The notes beneath the pieces are model-generated. The model was not told the DNA's origin. It saw only the letters and a program-made list of their open reading frames with translations, and searched no databases. Positions 17,907 to 26,605 of a stretch of 61,019 nucleotides of DNA are shown here, piece by piece (position 1 is the stretch's first letter; each line of letters starts with the position of its first letter). This DNA comes from Treponema sp. (GTDB lineage Bacteria > Spirochaetota > Spirochaetia > Treponematales > Treponemataceae). Location: contig JAEDIW010000012.1 in assembly GCA_016296655.1 (NCBI GenBank), positions 1 through 61,019 of the forward strand, in the 5' to 3' direction. The translations under genes and the position numbers were made by a program.

Positions 17907-17967
17907 TACACATCCTCAAAATAAGAAAAGAATTCTCCTGCCAGAACAGGCAGAACATAAAAGTCAG

Positions 17968-18000
17968 CAAAAACATCCGCAGGCTTAAACCACCTGCGGA
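17968..18000 (-). terminator. Stem-loop between binding-protein and permease genes
   Basis: TCCGCAGG pairs with CCTGCGGA (8 bp, loop of about 9 nt) and is followed on the minus strand by ATGTTTTTG. The short T-run suggests partial termination or 3'-end protection of the binding-protein message, common in ABC importer operons. Confidence 0.55.
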
Positions 18001-18046
18001 AAAAAAATCTCATCACTTCCCTAAAAACTGATTTTTCCAGAAGATT

Positions 18047-19243
18047 TTACTTGCTCAGGCATTTTGAAATAAATTCAAATACATCAGCATAGGCAGAGTT
18101 AATGTAATCAGGATCTTCCATTACAAGTCTTTCTTTCCAATAAGAAAGATTTTTATCGCCTTCGTTCACACCTACTGTATTATTTGAAGAATAAGCACCA
18201 ATAGATTTTCCCCAAGGTTTAAAGCCTTCGCTGCTGATTAAGAAATCAACAAAAAGCATTGAAGTATAAGGCATTGTAGTAGATTTTGAAATCATTACGT
18301 ACAGCGGATACATGAATCCAGCAAAAGGCTCAACCTTTGTATTTTTTGAATCAGCATAGTAAGCTTCAACTTCGAGATTGCCTTTTTTTACAGTCTTTGA
18401 ACGCAGTTTGCTGAATACAAACAAACCAAGCTTTCCTTCAGCCTCATCATTAGAAATTTCTTCTGCCAGTTTAGTATCTGAATCACCAAAAGTACAGTTT
18501 GCAAGGAATTCTGCAATCCATTTGTAACCTGCATTCTTGTAGCTGCCAAGCTGAATGTCCTTTCCATAAAGATTTTTATATGCAGCAGCAAGTTTGTCAG
18601 ACCATTGTTTGCTTGTAAGCATGATAAGGAAATTTTCATTTACTTTTTCAGTTTCCGGACTTTTGAAGAAAACAGAACCCTTCATTTCAGGCTCGCAAAG
18701 CTGCCACACATTTGTAATTGCAGGAGCTTTGCTTCCCTTTGTGTTAAAAATGAAAAGTTTATTGATATACTGCTGAACCAGAGGATTTGCATCTTCTGCA
18801 TCAATAAATTTGTCAGCGCCAGCAGGCAGATAATTTACCATATATCCAGTATCCATCATCTGAATTTTTAAGACAGCACCGTTCTGAACCAAAGCAACAT
18901 CCGCACCATCAATATTTCCAGAAATTTCAGCATCAAGTTTAGTATAAACTTCATTATCCTTTACATTTGTCGACTCAACCTCTATTCCATACTTTGCAGA
19001 AAAAGCCTTGCCAGCATCGCTGATTCTGGAAGAAGTTCCGTAAGTTTTAAACACAGAACCACGAGCTTTTTCCGCAGCAGCTTCAGCCTGTGCACGCTCA
19101 ATAATCTGTTCTTTTGTCAAAGATTTTGCTTCTTCAATTGCCTTTGCAATAACAGTTTCAGAAGCTGTATCTTTCTTTCCAGCAGCAAAAGAAAGCCCTG
19201 CAGCCATAACAAGCGCAGTTGTAAATAATAAAGTTTTTTTCAT
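18047..19243 (-). CDS. Periplasmic solute-binding protein, Fe3+/hexose-phosphate type
   Basis: 398 residues from the ATG at 19243, which has GGAGG 6 nt upstream; 16 further open codons upstream are not used. The signal peptide (KKTLLFTTALVMAAGLSFAA) ends in a plausible S-F-A cleavage site. The mature part has the two-lobed family 1 binding-protein layout (YGTSSRISDAGKAF near the N terminus, hinge strands, and C-terminal VDFLISSEGFKPWGKSIGAYSS). First gene of the transporter-nagA-nagB operon. AfuA-type members bind hexose phosphates; iron ligands (a Tyr pair) cannot be confirmed by eye. Confidence 0.9.
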   Translation of the reverse strand: MKKTLLFTTALVMAAGLSFAAGKKDTASETVIAKAIEEAKSLTKEQIIERAQAEAAAEKARGSVFKTYGTSSRISDAGKAFSAKYGIEVESTNVKDNEVYTKLDAEISGNIDGADVALVQNGAVLKIQMMDTGYMVNYLPAGADKFIDAEDANPLVQQYINKLFIFNTKGSKAPAITNVWQLCEPEMKGSVFFKSPETEKVNENFLIMLTSKQWSDKLAAAYKNLYGKDIQLGSYKNAGYKWIAEFLANCTFGDSDTKLAEEISNDEAEGKLGLFVFSKLRSKTVKKGNLEVEAYYADSKNTKVEPFAGFMYPLYVMISKSTTMPYTSMLFVDFLISSEGFKPWGKSIGAYSSNNTVGVNEGDKNLSYWKERLVMEDPDYINSAYADVFEFISKCLSK

Positions 19244-19321
19244 TTTTTCCTCCAAAAAATGTTCGCCAAAAATCAGATTTGCAAAAACCAAATTCCTGAC
19301 ATAATTTATTTTCTACTATTT

Positions 19322-19359
19322 ATTATAACCCGTTTCAGAACTCTGAAAAAAATTTCAGA
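19322..19359 (-). promoter_or_regulatory. Promoter and operator-like dyads of the transporter-nagAB operon
   Basis: A -10 TATAAT (19322-19327) has a poor -35 in a T-rich stretch. Overlapping the spacer is the dyad TTTCAGAACTCTGAAA (19333-19348), and a further TTTCAGA half-site at 19353-19359 forms a second dyad with the inner TCTGAAA. Alternating half-sites over a weak promoter suggest a repressor or activator site. The regulator is not in view. Confidence 0.55.
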
Positions 19360-19395
19360 AACCGTCCATATTTTCTTTCAATAATAGACCAGATT

Positions 19396-20217
19396 TTAAA
19401 TAGATAAAGTTTTCTTTAGTTTCATAAATGAAATTTTCAAAAACTCATCCATTGAAAGTCCCCAGTATTTGCTATGTTCAAAACAATAAGATTCCAGATT
19501 AAATTCCAAAACATTCAGCTTTTTAAGCCTTTTAAAAATCGCATCAAAATCAATATTTCCGTCGCCCATAAGATTATGCAAATCAAGATGACCAGACGGA
19601 GCAATTTTCCCATCTGGAGAACCATTTTTGCCATAATTATCATGAATATGAGTAGTCACCAGATATTCAGAAAATTGTTCCAAAGGATCTTCATCAGGCG
19701 TATAGCAATTTGCATGCCCCGTATCAAAACAAAAACCCAAATACTTTGAAGAAAAATTATCATAAATATACTGGTTGTAGCGCAAAAAACGCGTATTTTC
19801 CAAGGCAATCACAACACCTTCCCGCTGCGCAGCATCCAGCACGCATTTGAAATTTTCAAGACCGTAAGGCCCAGGTTCCTGCGTAATCAACTGCCGGGTA
19901 GTATGCATCACAAGATTCCTGATTCCATAACGGGCACAATCTTCCACAGCCTCCACAATCTGCCCCGCATAAACCCTGCCGGCATCACCAGGAAACCACA
20001 ACCAATGGGCATTTGTAGACGGAAAATGAACAGTCGAAACTTCAAGCCCCTCTTTTTTTGCCAGCTTGAAGCGAACCTCCTTCGGAGCATCAGTTCTGTC
20101 AAATTCGCTGCCCCACCAGAACATCACAGAATCAAACCCAGCTCTTTTTATAGCCTTCATTCGCTCTTCAGGCGGACAGGAGTAAAAACCAAAACGAAAA
20201 TTCTGACCTAAAAGCAT
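19396..20217 (-). CDS. Sugar phosphate isomerase/epimerase-like TIM-barrel protein
   Basis: 273 residues of the xylose-isomerase-like TIM-barrel superfamily (AP endonuclease 2 fold). Metal-binding-type motifs are visible: HFPSTNAHW, ALENTRF, FCFDTGHANCY and THIHDNYG, followed by the GHLDLHNLMGDGNIDF strand. The reaction cannot be named: the family includes sugar epimerases, isomerases and dehydratases. It lies upstream of the binding-protein gene on the same strand, with the dyad-bearing promoter between, so it may belong to the same amino-sugar regulon. Confidence 0.8.
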   Translation of the reverse strand: MLLGQNFRFGFYSCPPEERMKAIKRAGFDSVMFWWGSEFDRTDAPKEVRFKLAKKEGLEVSTVHFPSTNAHWLWFPGDAGRVYAGQIVEAVEDCARYGIRNLVMHTTRQLITQEPGPYGLENFKCVLDAAQREGVVIALENTRFLRYNQYIYDNFSSKYLGFCFDTGHANCYTPDEDPLEQFSEYLVTTHIHDNYGKNGSPDGKIAPSGHLDLHNLMGDGNIDFDAIFKRLKKLNVLEFNLESYCFEHSKYWGLSMDEFLKISFMKLKKTLSI

Positions 20218-20298
20218 TGTTCAATATTACCACAAAAAACCGCTAACAGAACTTAACATTACTTTCAAAACTACAGATTTTTCTTTCAAAGGGCGCCA

Positions 20299-20385
20299 CC
20301 CAAGGGGCTGTCCCAAAAGTAAAGTTCATAGTGCCATTCCGAAATAAAATTCAGCATAACAGAACCATGCAGACAGCCCCTTGGG
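20299..20385. repeat. Inverted-repeat element, copy 2 (87 bp)
   Basis: Perfect 14-bp ends CCCAAGGGGCTGTC and GACAGCCCCTTGGG, extended by one further A-T pair. Inside are AAAAGTAAAGTTCATA and GTGCCATTCCGAA, shared with copies 3 and 4. A GC-rich tail reaches to about 20470. This and the tail fill most of the 364-bp gap between 20217 and 20582. Confidence 0.8.
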
Positions 20386-20546
20386 TCGTTATGTCCGCCC
20401 TTCGCCTGCAGGCTCACCGTCCTCGCTTCACTTACGTTCCGCTGCGGTCGGCAAGGGGCTCCCAGCACTGGCGCACAGTAAAAATCTCCATTTTCTCTAA
20501 TAAATCAAAATTTAAATTGGCTATATAATATTTTATTTTAAAAAGT

Positions 20547-20575
20547 TTGACATAAAACTTAAATTATACTAAACT
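20547..20575 (+). promoter_or_regulatory. Possible promoter before the receiver-like regulator
   Basis: TTGACA (20547-20552), 17 nt, then TAAACT (20570-20575). The start of transcription would fall at or next to the ATG at 20582, and there is no ribosome site, so a leaderless message is possible. Confidence 0.4.
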
Positions 20576-20581
20576 GTCTGC

Positions 20582-21313
20582 ATGCTCATTTATTTTTTTT
20601 CAAACCAAATTGAAGTCTGTGAAAAAATAGTGGACAGGCTTTTAAAATTTAACATAAAAGCAATACCTATAAAAAGCTTGAAATTATTCTTTCACATATT
20701 AGACTCTGACAGTAAACTTCCAGACCTTTTTGTAATGGATTATTCACTTATTCAGCACAATGTTCTGAATATTTTCAGGTATATGCGAAATCAAGACAGA
20801 GTTGCACCCCTGATTTTTTACAACGATCCGTATCCAAGCGACGGAACCCGTGCAAAGTACTGGCTGTATATTCTGGCACAACATTTCAGGGGCTTAAAAG
20901 TCGAAGACAAAATCAAAAGCATCCTATACGAAATAGAACATGCCATTGAATCCCCTCAAATAAAACCCTATATTCCGCTGATACAGTCCCCTAAACCTAT
21001 GGACACAGCAGCCTTCACTCAAGTTGAAAATGAAGTGCCACAACTTCCATTTAACATAAACGTTTACGAAATAAAACATCAACTGAAAATGCCGCCTACA
21101 GTATTCAATCTGTTTGAACAGCTGTCATATAACTACAACAACTATCTGTCAGTTGATGAACTCAAAAATACAGTTTTGATGAATGCAAAAACCGCATCAG
21201 AAAAAAGCGTAACATCCTACATCTCAAGACTGCGCTCATACTTAAAGAAAATAAACACACACCATTTTGACATCATACATTCAGCAAATGGCTACAAACT
21301 TGTAATCTTCTAA
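20582..21313 (+). CDS. Receiver-like protein with winged-helix domain (orphan regulator)
   Basis: 243 residues. Residues 1-120 look like a receiver fold with Asp53 in VMDYS at the phospho-acceptor position, but the usual N-terminal acidic pair is replaced by S-N-Q (7-9) and the Thr/Ser-Lys switch residues are not evident, so phosphorylation is doubtful. Residues about 160-243 resemble an OmpR-type winged helix: LKMPPTVFNLFEQL, then YLSVDELKNTVL and SVTSYISRLRSYLKK as recognition helix, ending with HSANGYKLVIF, the usual wing-forming G-x-G-Y segment. A hairpin terminator follows. It faces the convergent chemotaxis operon; the target is unknown. Confidence 0.75.
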   Translation: MLIYFFSNQIEVCEKIVDRLLKFNIKAIPIKSLKLFFHILDSDSKLPDLFVMDYSLIQHNVLNIFRYMRNQDRVAPLIFYNDPYPSDGTRAKYWLYILAQHFRGLKVEDKIKSILYEIEHAIESPQIKPYIPLIQSPKPMDTAAFTQVENEVPQLPFNINVYEIKHQLKMPPTVFNLFEQLSYNYNNYLSVDELKNTVLMNAKTASEKSVTSYISRLRSYLKKINTHHFDIIHSANGYKLVIF

Positions 21314-21316
21314 AAA

Positions 21317-21358
21317 AAATCCCCGAAACAGTCATAACCAACATGTTTCGGGGATTTT
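21317..21358 (+). terminator. Hairpin terminator after the orphan regulator
   Basis: AATCCCCGAAACA pairs with TGTTTCGGGGATT (13 bp), followed by TTTCA, only a short T-run. The remaining bases to 21651 hold nothing I can recognise. Confidence 0.6.
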
Positions 21359-21651
21359 CATCCTGCCTGATTTTTTTTTGAATAAGCTCGTTAGAGATTT
21401 TCATAACATAAATTCCAAAGCAACACACCCAAACAATATGCACAATTGCAAAAAGGCATGCTCACTTCATAGAAAATACAAGAAACCCCTGCTCGTTGCC
21501 AGGCTGCAGAAACCAAAATAAAACCCAATGCCTCAAAAACATCACACTTTAACACAAAATCAAAGCGTCCGCATTATAAAGACATTACAGTTGAATTTTA
21601 CATCTTTACTGCATTACAGCTGCCAGGTGCTTAACTCCCTGACAGACAGAA

Positions 21652-22089
21652 CTATTTATTCAAAGATGCAGCAATACGTTCAAGAACCTTCTTTCTATCC
21701 AAAGGCTTGATGATATAATTCTTGGCACCAAGAAGCAATGATTTCTTTACCAATTCTTCCTTTCCAAGAGCACTAACCATGATTACTTTTGCATTTTTGT
21801 CAAAATTCATAATCTGTTCCAGTGCTGTAATACCATCCATCTTTGGCATAGTAATATCCATAGTTACTAAGTCAACGTTTGGACATAATTCCTTATACTT
21901 ATCAAGACCTTCTTTACCATCAGCTGCAGTTGCAATAACTTCATAACCTTCACTTGCCAGAATCTGACCAAGCTGTTTTGCAACAAACAAAGAATCATCT
22001 ACAATAAGAACACGATAACTTGTGCCATCATCCTTAATTCCTTCAGGCGGCCGCTCGTTAATTGATGGAAAATCTTGTTTTGTTTTCAT
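21652..22089 (-). CDS. cheY: Chemotaxis response regulator CheY
   Basis: Single-domain receiver that, once phosphorylated by CheA, binds the flagellar switch. The 145-residue protein carries an N-terminal extension of about 25 residues before the fold. Acid pair Asp31-Asp32, phospho-acceptor Asp78 (LVTMDITMPKMDG), switch Ser106 and Lys128 (IIKPLD) are all present. It is the last gene of cheA-cheW/R-cheX-cheY, 16 nt after cheX. Gene order matches the T. pallidum chemotaxis operon. Confidence 0.95.
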   Translation of the reverse strand: MKTKQDFPSINERPPEGIKDDGTSYRVLIVDDSLFVAKQLGQILASEGYEVIATAADGKEGLDKYKELCPNVDLVTMDITMPKMDGITALEQIMNFDKNAKVIMVSALGKEELVKKSLLLGAKNYIIKPLDRKKVLERIAASLNK

Positions 22090-22105
22090 GTCTTTTTCTC
22101 CCCAA

Positions 22106-22588
22106 CTATGCTCGTTCTCTTATAGCAACGTTTATTTCTACTTTACCATATTCTGTAATAAGAGGCACTATCAAAGCCTCAATATTTTCAGACGCATTTC
22201 CCAAAGCAGCAATTTCCATCTTCTCACCAGCAAACAGTGCAGGTGGAGTCAAGTCAAACTTAAATCCTAATTCATGCAGCTTAGTAACAGCCTGAGCTGT
22301 AATCATATTTGCCAATTCACTGATTGTAGCTTTTGCCAAATCGTCAAATTGAGGAAGATCCTCATTATTCATTTTGGAAGCAATCTTAAGTGCTGTATCA
22401 AGAGTCATATCAAAAAGAACACGACCTTCAACATCACCGGCAAGACCTACTAAAGCTGCAACCCCCATCACAGGCATGGCTGTAGACTTCAAGTAAAGAT
22501 TACCCCGCTTAACTTCAGAACCGTCAAGAACTTCTTTCAAGACGCGATAAGAGATTTCTACAAATGGGTTGATATACTCTACTCGCAT
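22106..22588 (-). CDS. cheX: CheY-P phosphatase CheX
   Basis: Removes phosphate from CheY-P, doing in spirochaetes the job of enterobacterial CheZ. 160 residues from the ATG at 22588, chosen for the AGGAGAAAAT site; the longer frame to 22690 runs into cheW/R. The catalytic Glu91-x-x-Asn94 pair is intact in TISELANMITAQA, and the N-terminal sequence M-R-V-E-Y-I-N-P-F-V is typical for spirochaetal CheX. It lies 22 nt after cheW/R. Confidence 0.95.
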   Translation of the reverse strand: MRVEYINPFVEISYRVLKEVLDGSEVKRGNLYLKSTAMPVMGVAALVGLAGDVEGRVLFDMTLDTALKIASKMNNEDLPQFDDLAKATISELANMITAQAVTKLHELGFKFDLTPPALFAGEKMEIAALGNASENIEALIVPLITEYGKVEINVAIRERA

Positions 22589-22610
22589 ATTTTCTCCTTT
22601 ATTAGATTTT

Positions 22611-24023
22611 CTATTGCTTATTATAAACGAAAAGAGAATCCACCATTCTCTCTTCCCAAACATTACGATCAGCCAGTGATTCATTTTCACCGAGAATCAC
22701 AATTCCATTACCTTTAAGCTTTTCCTGAATTTCTTCAACAAGAGCCGTCTGTGCAGACTCTGGCAACAAAGAAACAACATCACGAGCAAATATAATGTCA
22801 CACATTGGCAAGGCATTTGTATTTGTACAATCGTGATACTCAAACATAATAGAATCTTTTATTTCCTGAGTAAAAGTATATTCACCATTTACTTTATGCG
22901 TTACATAAGGAGCATACCAGTCATTAGCAAATGACGATTCAATTGATAAAAGAGGTGCATTTGAAATATTCAAAAGATCTTTATCATGTGCATAAATCCT
23001 TATTTTTGCATCAGGATACCTTTTCCGAAGCAGACAGCATAAAGAATATGTTTCCTGTCCTTTTCCACAGCCAATATTCCATACAACAATCTGCTTTGCA
23101 GCATTGTCAGGAAGCAGTTTATAAATATTATCAGCCAGGCTCCTGTTCCACCAGGCACCAGAACACCTAGACCAGAATGAAGAAAGGAATTCATCAGCCT
23201 TTTCTTTATTCTGCAACTGAGTAGAACCGCCATCCTGAGATTTTACCCATTCATCAAAACGACGTTTTGCCCAACTTTCATTCACCTTGCCGACATAAAA
23301 CTGACAAAATTCCTGCAAATCGTGTACAAGGAAATTATAATCTTTTTCCAAGTTATCAGCTTTATTTTCAGCACTTGCTTTTGCAACCTGTTTAACAGGC
23401 GCTGCAGGAGCCACATTTGCAACAGTGGAAACATTCTGAGCTAAAGAAACCTGTCTGACAACAGAATTTGCTTTCAGCGTATTCTTAGAATCAAGATTCA
23501 GCTTGCCAGTAAAAATACGATCAATGTCAAGCAGAATATACAGCTGTTTTCCACTTTCAACAACACCATAAATATATCTTATACTTATGTCACCAAACAA
23601 AGGATGTGGCGGCTGAATAGAGTCCTTCTGAATTCCTACAACAGAATGAATTTCATCAACAACGGCTCCAAAAGTCTGTTCACCTACCGTAATAATAAGC
23701 AGATTTTCCAAATCATTATTATTGCGTTCTGCAACAGGAATGTTAAAGAAGAGTCTGAAATCGATAATAGGAATAATATCACCGCGAAGATTGTAAACAC
23801 CTATTACAAAAGGCATGACATTTGGAACATAAGTAAAACGGCCAGCCTTTGCAATTTCTTTTACTTTCATAATGTCGATTGCATAGTCTTTTCCTGCCAA
23901 AGAAAAGGTTATCATCTTAAAATCGATTACAGCCAGTTTTTCTTTTTCATCTATGCCTGTAGTTCTATCAATTAAATCGGTGCCTGTACGAATTTCTTCG
24001 TTTTTTTCAGCAGTAGTTTCCAT
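22611..24023 (-). CDS. cheW: CheW coupling protein fused to a CheR-like domain
   Basis: 470 residues. The CheW domain (about 33-180: MITFSLAGKDYAIDIMKVKEI ahead of YNLRGDIIPIIDFR) links CheA to receptors. An Ala/Val-rich linker leads to a CheR-like methyltransferase domain (about 230-470) with a glycine-rich SAM motif VVWNIGCGKGQETYS and an IIFARDVVSLLP motif in place of the canonical N-V-L-I-Y-F strand. The N-terminal helical CheR subdomain is reduced. Such CheW-CheR-like fusions are known in treponemes and are reported as array scaffold components. The cheA stop codon lies 9 nt upstream. Confidence 0.92.
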   Translation of the reverse strand: METTAEKNEEIRTGTDLIDRTTGIDEKEKLAVIDFKMITFSLAGKDYAIDIMKVKEIAKAGRFTYVPNVMPFVIGVYNLRGDIIPIIDFRLFFNIPVAERNNNDLENLLIITVGEQTFGAVVDEIHSVVGIQKDSIQPPHPLFGDISIRYIYGVVESGKQLYILLDIDRIFTGKLNLDSKNTLKANSVVRQVSLAQNVSTVANVAPAAPVKQVAKASAENKADNLEKDYNFLVHDLQEFCQFYVGKVNESWAKRRFDEWVKSQDGGSTQLQNKEKADEFLSSFWSRCSGAWWNRSLADNIYKLLPDNAAKQIVVWNIGCGKGQETYSLCCLLRKRYPDAKIRIYAHDKDLLNISNAPLLSIESSFANDWYAPYVTHKVNGEYTFTQEIKDSIMFEYHDCTNTNALPMCDIIFARDVVSLLPESAQTALVEEIQEKLKGNGIVILGENESLADRNVWEERMVDSLFVYNKQ

Positions 24024-24032
24024 AAGTACTCC

Positions 24033-26417
24033 TTACACCCCTTCTGGAACAGCAGCCTGCTGTGCATCAATTTCTTGGCGCACACCCAAATCAAGCAGCT
24101 GGCTTACATCAATAATCAAGGAAACAGAACCATCTCCCAAAATTGAAGCTCCGGCAATTCCTGGTGAATTAGTAAACTGATCACGTAAAGGTTTGATTAC
24201 AACGTCTTCTTCACCAATCAAAGCATCAACCATAATACCAATTTTCTTATTCTGAGAACCAACAATTACAATATAGCAGTATTCTCCAGATTCTGAAACA
24301 GGGATATTGAACAATCGGCTCAGTCTGAGAACACTAATTACTTCGTTACGGACATTTAAAACTTCGTAATTGTCAATTGTATTTATTTCGCTCAGATGAA
24401 CACGACGACTTTCAATAACAGAAACAATCGGAATAGAGTAAACTTCCTGTCCAACACGAACCAAAAGCCCCTGAATAATTGCAAGTGTAAGAGGCAAGCG
24501 AATGCTGAATGTAGAACCTACACCTTTCTGTGAAGAAACTGCAACAGATCCATTCAACTTGTCTATCATCGTTTTTACAACATCAAGACCTACACCGCGA
24601 CCTGAAACATTTGAAATCTTTTCTGCAGTTGAAAAGCCTGGCTGGAAAATAAGCTGATAAGCTTCCTGATCTGTAAGAATTTTATCAGGATGTATAAGGC
24701 CGCGGGAAACAGCCTTAGCCTTTACCTTTTCAACATCAATTCCAGCACCATCATCACTGATGTCAATATTTATCATATTGCCTTCATTGGCGGCCTTTAG
24801 CTTCAACGTTCCAGTTTCAGGTTTACCGGCAGCAATGCGAACTTCCGGCGATTCAATACCATGATCTGCCGAGTTACGTACACAGTGCATAATCGGATCG
24901 AGCAAATCTTCAACAACAGATTTGTCAAGTTCTGTATCTTCACCTTCAATCACGAGATTGATTTTTTTATTTAAGTCACGCTGTAAATCGCGTACTACAC
25001 GAGGGAATCGGCTGAAAATCTGACTGATAGGAACCATTCGGATTTTCATAACACCTTCCTGCAGCTCGCTTGTAATACGGCCAAGGTTCTGGGTAGAAGA
25101 ACGGAATTTCAATACAAGGCTCTTGAAAGCTGCCTCATACGAGTCAAAAATTGTATATATGTCACCAAATTCCTGAGTAATTTCAGCCTGAATACTCTTT
25201 ACAGACTTACCGCTGTGAATTTCTTCAAGATACTGAGGCAACTGCTCAAACATACGGTGAATTCGTTCCTTAAAACTAACGTCAAGATTCTGGAACTGCA
25301 GCTGCTGTTCAGCAAGCTGATTTGCCTGCTGGTTAAATGCAGCCTTTGTAATTACAGTTTCACTTACAAGGTTCAAAAGAGAGTCAATACGTTTTGAATC
25401 AACCCTGAGGATTGAACCAGCAGCATTTGAATGTCCTGAACCAGCAGTCTGAGGCTTAGGTTTTTCAGCAGACTTTTCAGATGCAGCAGGCTTAGAAACC
25501 GTCTGACTTGCAACTACAGGTGCAGATACAGGCTCTGCGGCAGGAACTTCAGCAACAGGAGCTGATGAAACTGATGAACTGTACGAAGAAGATGAAGAAC
25601 CTTCAATTGAAGCTTCCGTAACTTCCCTTGCGTCTGTACTCAAAGTTACATCATTCAAGAATGCAACATCCTCAAGGGCAGCTGCATCAGAATCAGAAAC
25701 AAGGTAATATACTACAGTCGGATAAAATTCATCTTCATACAGAGCGTCAAAATCAGGGACGGTTTTCAAGATTGAACCGCAGGCTTTCAATGCTGCAAAA
25801 ACCTGTATACCGCCAACTGAATTCATTGGATTACTTTCGTCAAATTGAACTGTTACGCTCCACAAGTGCTGACCTGAACCGCAGTTACGCTTCAATTCGT
25901 TATATTCATCTTCTGTCAATGAAGCTACAGCCTGTGCAGGCTTAGGCTGAACAACTGGTGCTGCAGGTGCAGGAGCCTGTTTTGGAACAGAATTTGAAAC
26001 CTTTGCTTTTTTCTTTTCTTTACTAGGTATAAATGCATGAAGTTTTTCAAGGAGTTCTGAAACATCTTCACTATAAACAGCTCCTTTTGAACGAGATTCA
26101 AGCATATTTTTGATTACATCGATTGCAGAGAGAAGAACATCAACCACAGGTTCTGTTACTTTCAGACGATCAGAACGTAATTCATCAAGAACATCTTCAA
26201 CTGTATGAGTAAAGCTAGAAAGCTCTGTCATTTCTACAGTTGCAGAGCCACCTTTCAGTGTATGCGCAGCCCTGAAAATTTCATCGATAGCTTCATGATT
26301 TTCCGGGTCATTTTCTATAACAAGAATATTGCTTTCAAGATTTTCAACTTGCTGCTCAGCTTCTGCAAAGAAGTCTTTTAACAATTCTTCGTTACTCACA
26401 TCTAAATAATCACTCAT
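24033..26417 (-). CDS. cheA: Chemotaxis histidine kinase CheA
   Basis: 794 residues, first gene of the operon. The P1 Hpt domain holds phospho-acceptor His52 (AAHTLKGGSAT). A CheY-binding P2-like domain spans about 165-270, followed by Ala/Pro/Ser linkers, P3 dimerisation near 335-440, the P4 ATPase with N-box CVRNSADHGIESPEVR, DDGAGID and GRGVGLDVV, and a CheW-like P5 at the C terminus (about 640-790). All catalytic elements are visible. A TTGACA at 26447-26452 is followed by TAGAAT/GAATAT near the start; the ribosome site is weak (TTAGGT directly before ATG). Confidence 0.96.
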   Translation of the reverse strand: MSDYLDVSNEELLKDFFAEAEQQVENLESNILVIENDPENHEAIDEIFRAAHTLKGGSATVEMTELSSFTHTVEDVLDELRSDRLKVTEPVVDVLLSAIDVIKNMLESRSKGAVYSEDVSELLEKLHAFIPSKEKKKAKVSNSVPKQAPAPAAPVVQPKPAQAVASLTEDEYNELKRNCGSGQHLWSVTVQFDESNPMNSVGGIQVFAALKACGSILKTVPDFDALYEDEFYPTVVYYLVSDSDAAALEDVAFLNDVTLSTDAREVTEASIEGSSSSSYSSSVSSAPVAEVPAAEPVSAPVVASQTVSKPAASEKSAEKPKPQTAGSGHSNAAGSILRVDSKRIDSLLNLVSETVITKAAFNQQANQLAEQQLQFQNLDVSFKERIHRMFEQLPQYLEEIHSGKSVKSIQAEITQEFGDIYTIFDSYEAAFKSLVLKFRSSTQNLGRITSELQEGVMKIRMVPISQIFSRFPRVVRDLQRDLNKKINLVIEGEDTELDKSVVEDLLDPIMHCVRNSADHGIESPEVRIAAGKPETGTLKLKAANEGNMINIDISDDGAGIDVEKVKAKAVSRGLIHPDKILTDQEAYQLIFQPGFSTAEKISNVSGRGVGLDVVKTMIDKLNGSVAVSSQKGVGSTFSIRLPLTLAIIQGLLVRVGQEVYSIPIVSVIESRRVHLSEINTIDNYEVLNVRNEVISVLRLSRLFNIPVSESGEYCYIVIVGSQNKKIGIMVDALIGEEDVVIKPLRDQFTNSPGIAGASILGDGSVSLIIDVSQLLDLGVRQEIDAQQAAVPEGV

Positions 26418-26562
26418 ACCTAATATTCTAACGGAAACAAAATGGATGTCAAGTTTAAATAAAAAAAAGTAGACGTTAAAATCTGTTCAATTTTCTAAAA
26501 AAAATGTAAAAAAAATACGCATACTACGGAAATTAAGGCAATTTTTCCATTTTAAATTTTTC

Positions 26563-26590
26563 TAAAGTCCACGTCTTTTTGTGCCGATAA
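26563..26590 (+). promoter_or_regulatory. Sigma-28 promoter of the predicted outer-membrane protein gene
   Basis: TAAAGTCC (26563-26570), 12 nt, then GCCGATAA (26583-26590), a full -10 match with the spacer one base longer than the FliA optimum. It lies 16 nt before the first ATG. Confidence 0.75.
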
Positions 26591-26605
26591 TGAGTTTGGA
26601 GACTT

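Noticed and set aside
20286..20470. Complete insertion sequence at the repeat copies
   Set aside because: The elements are about 90-110 bp between inverted ends and contain no transposase frame.
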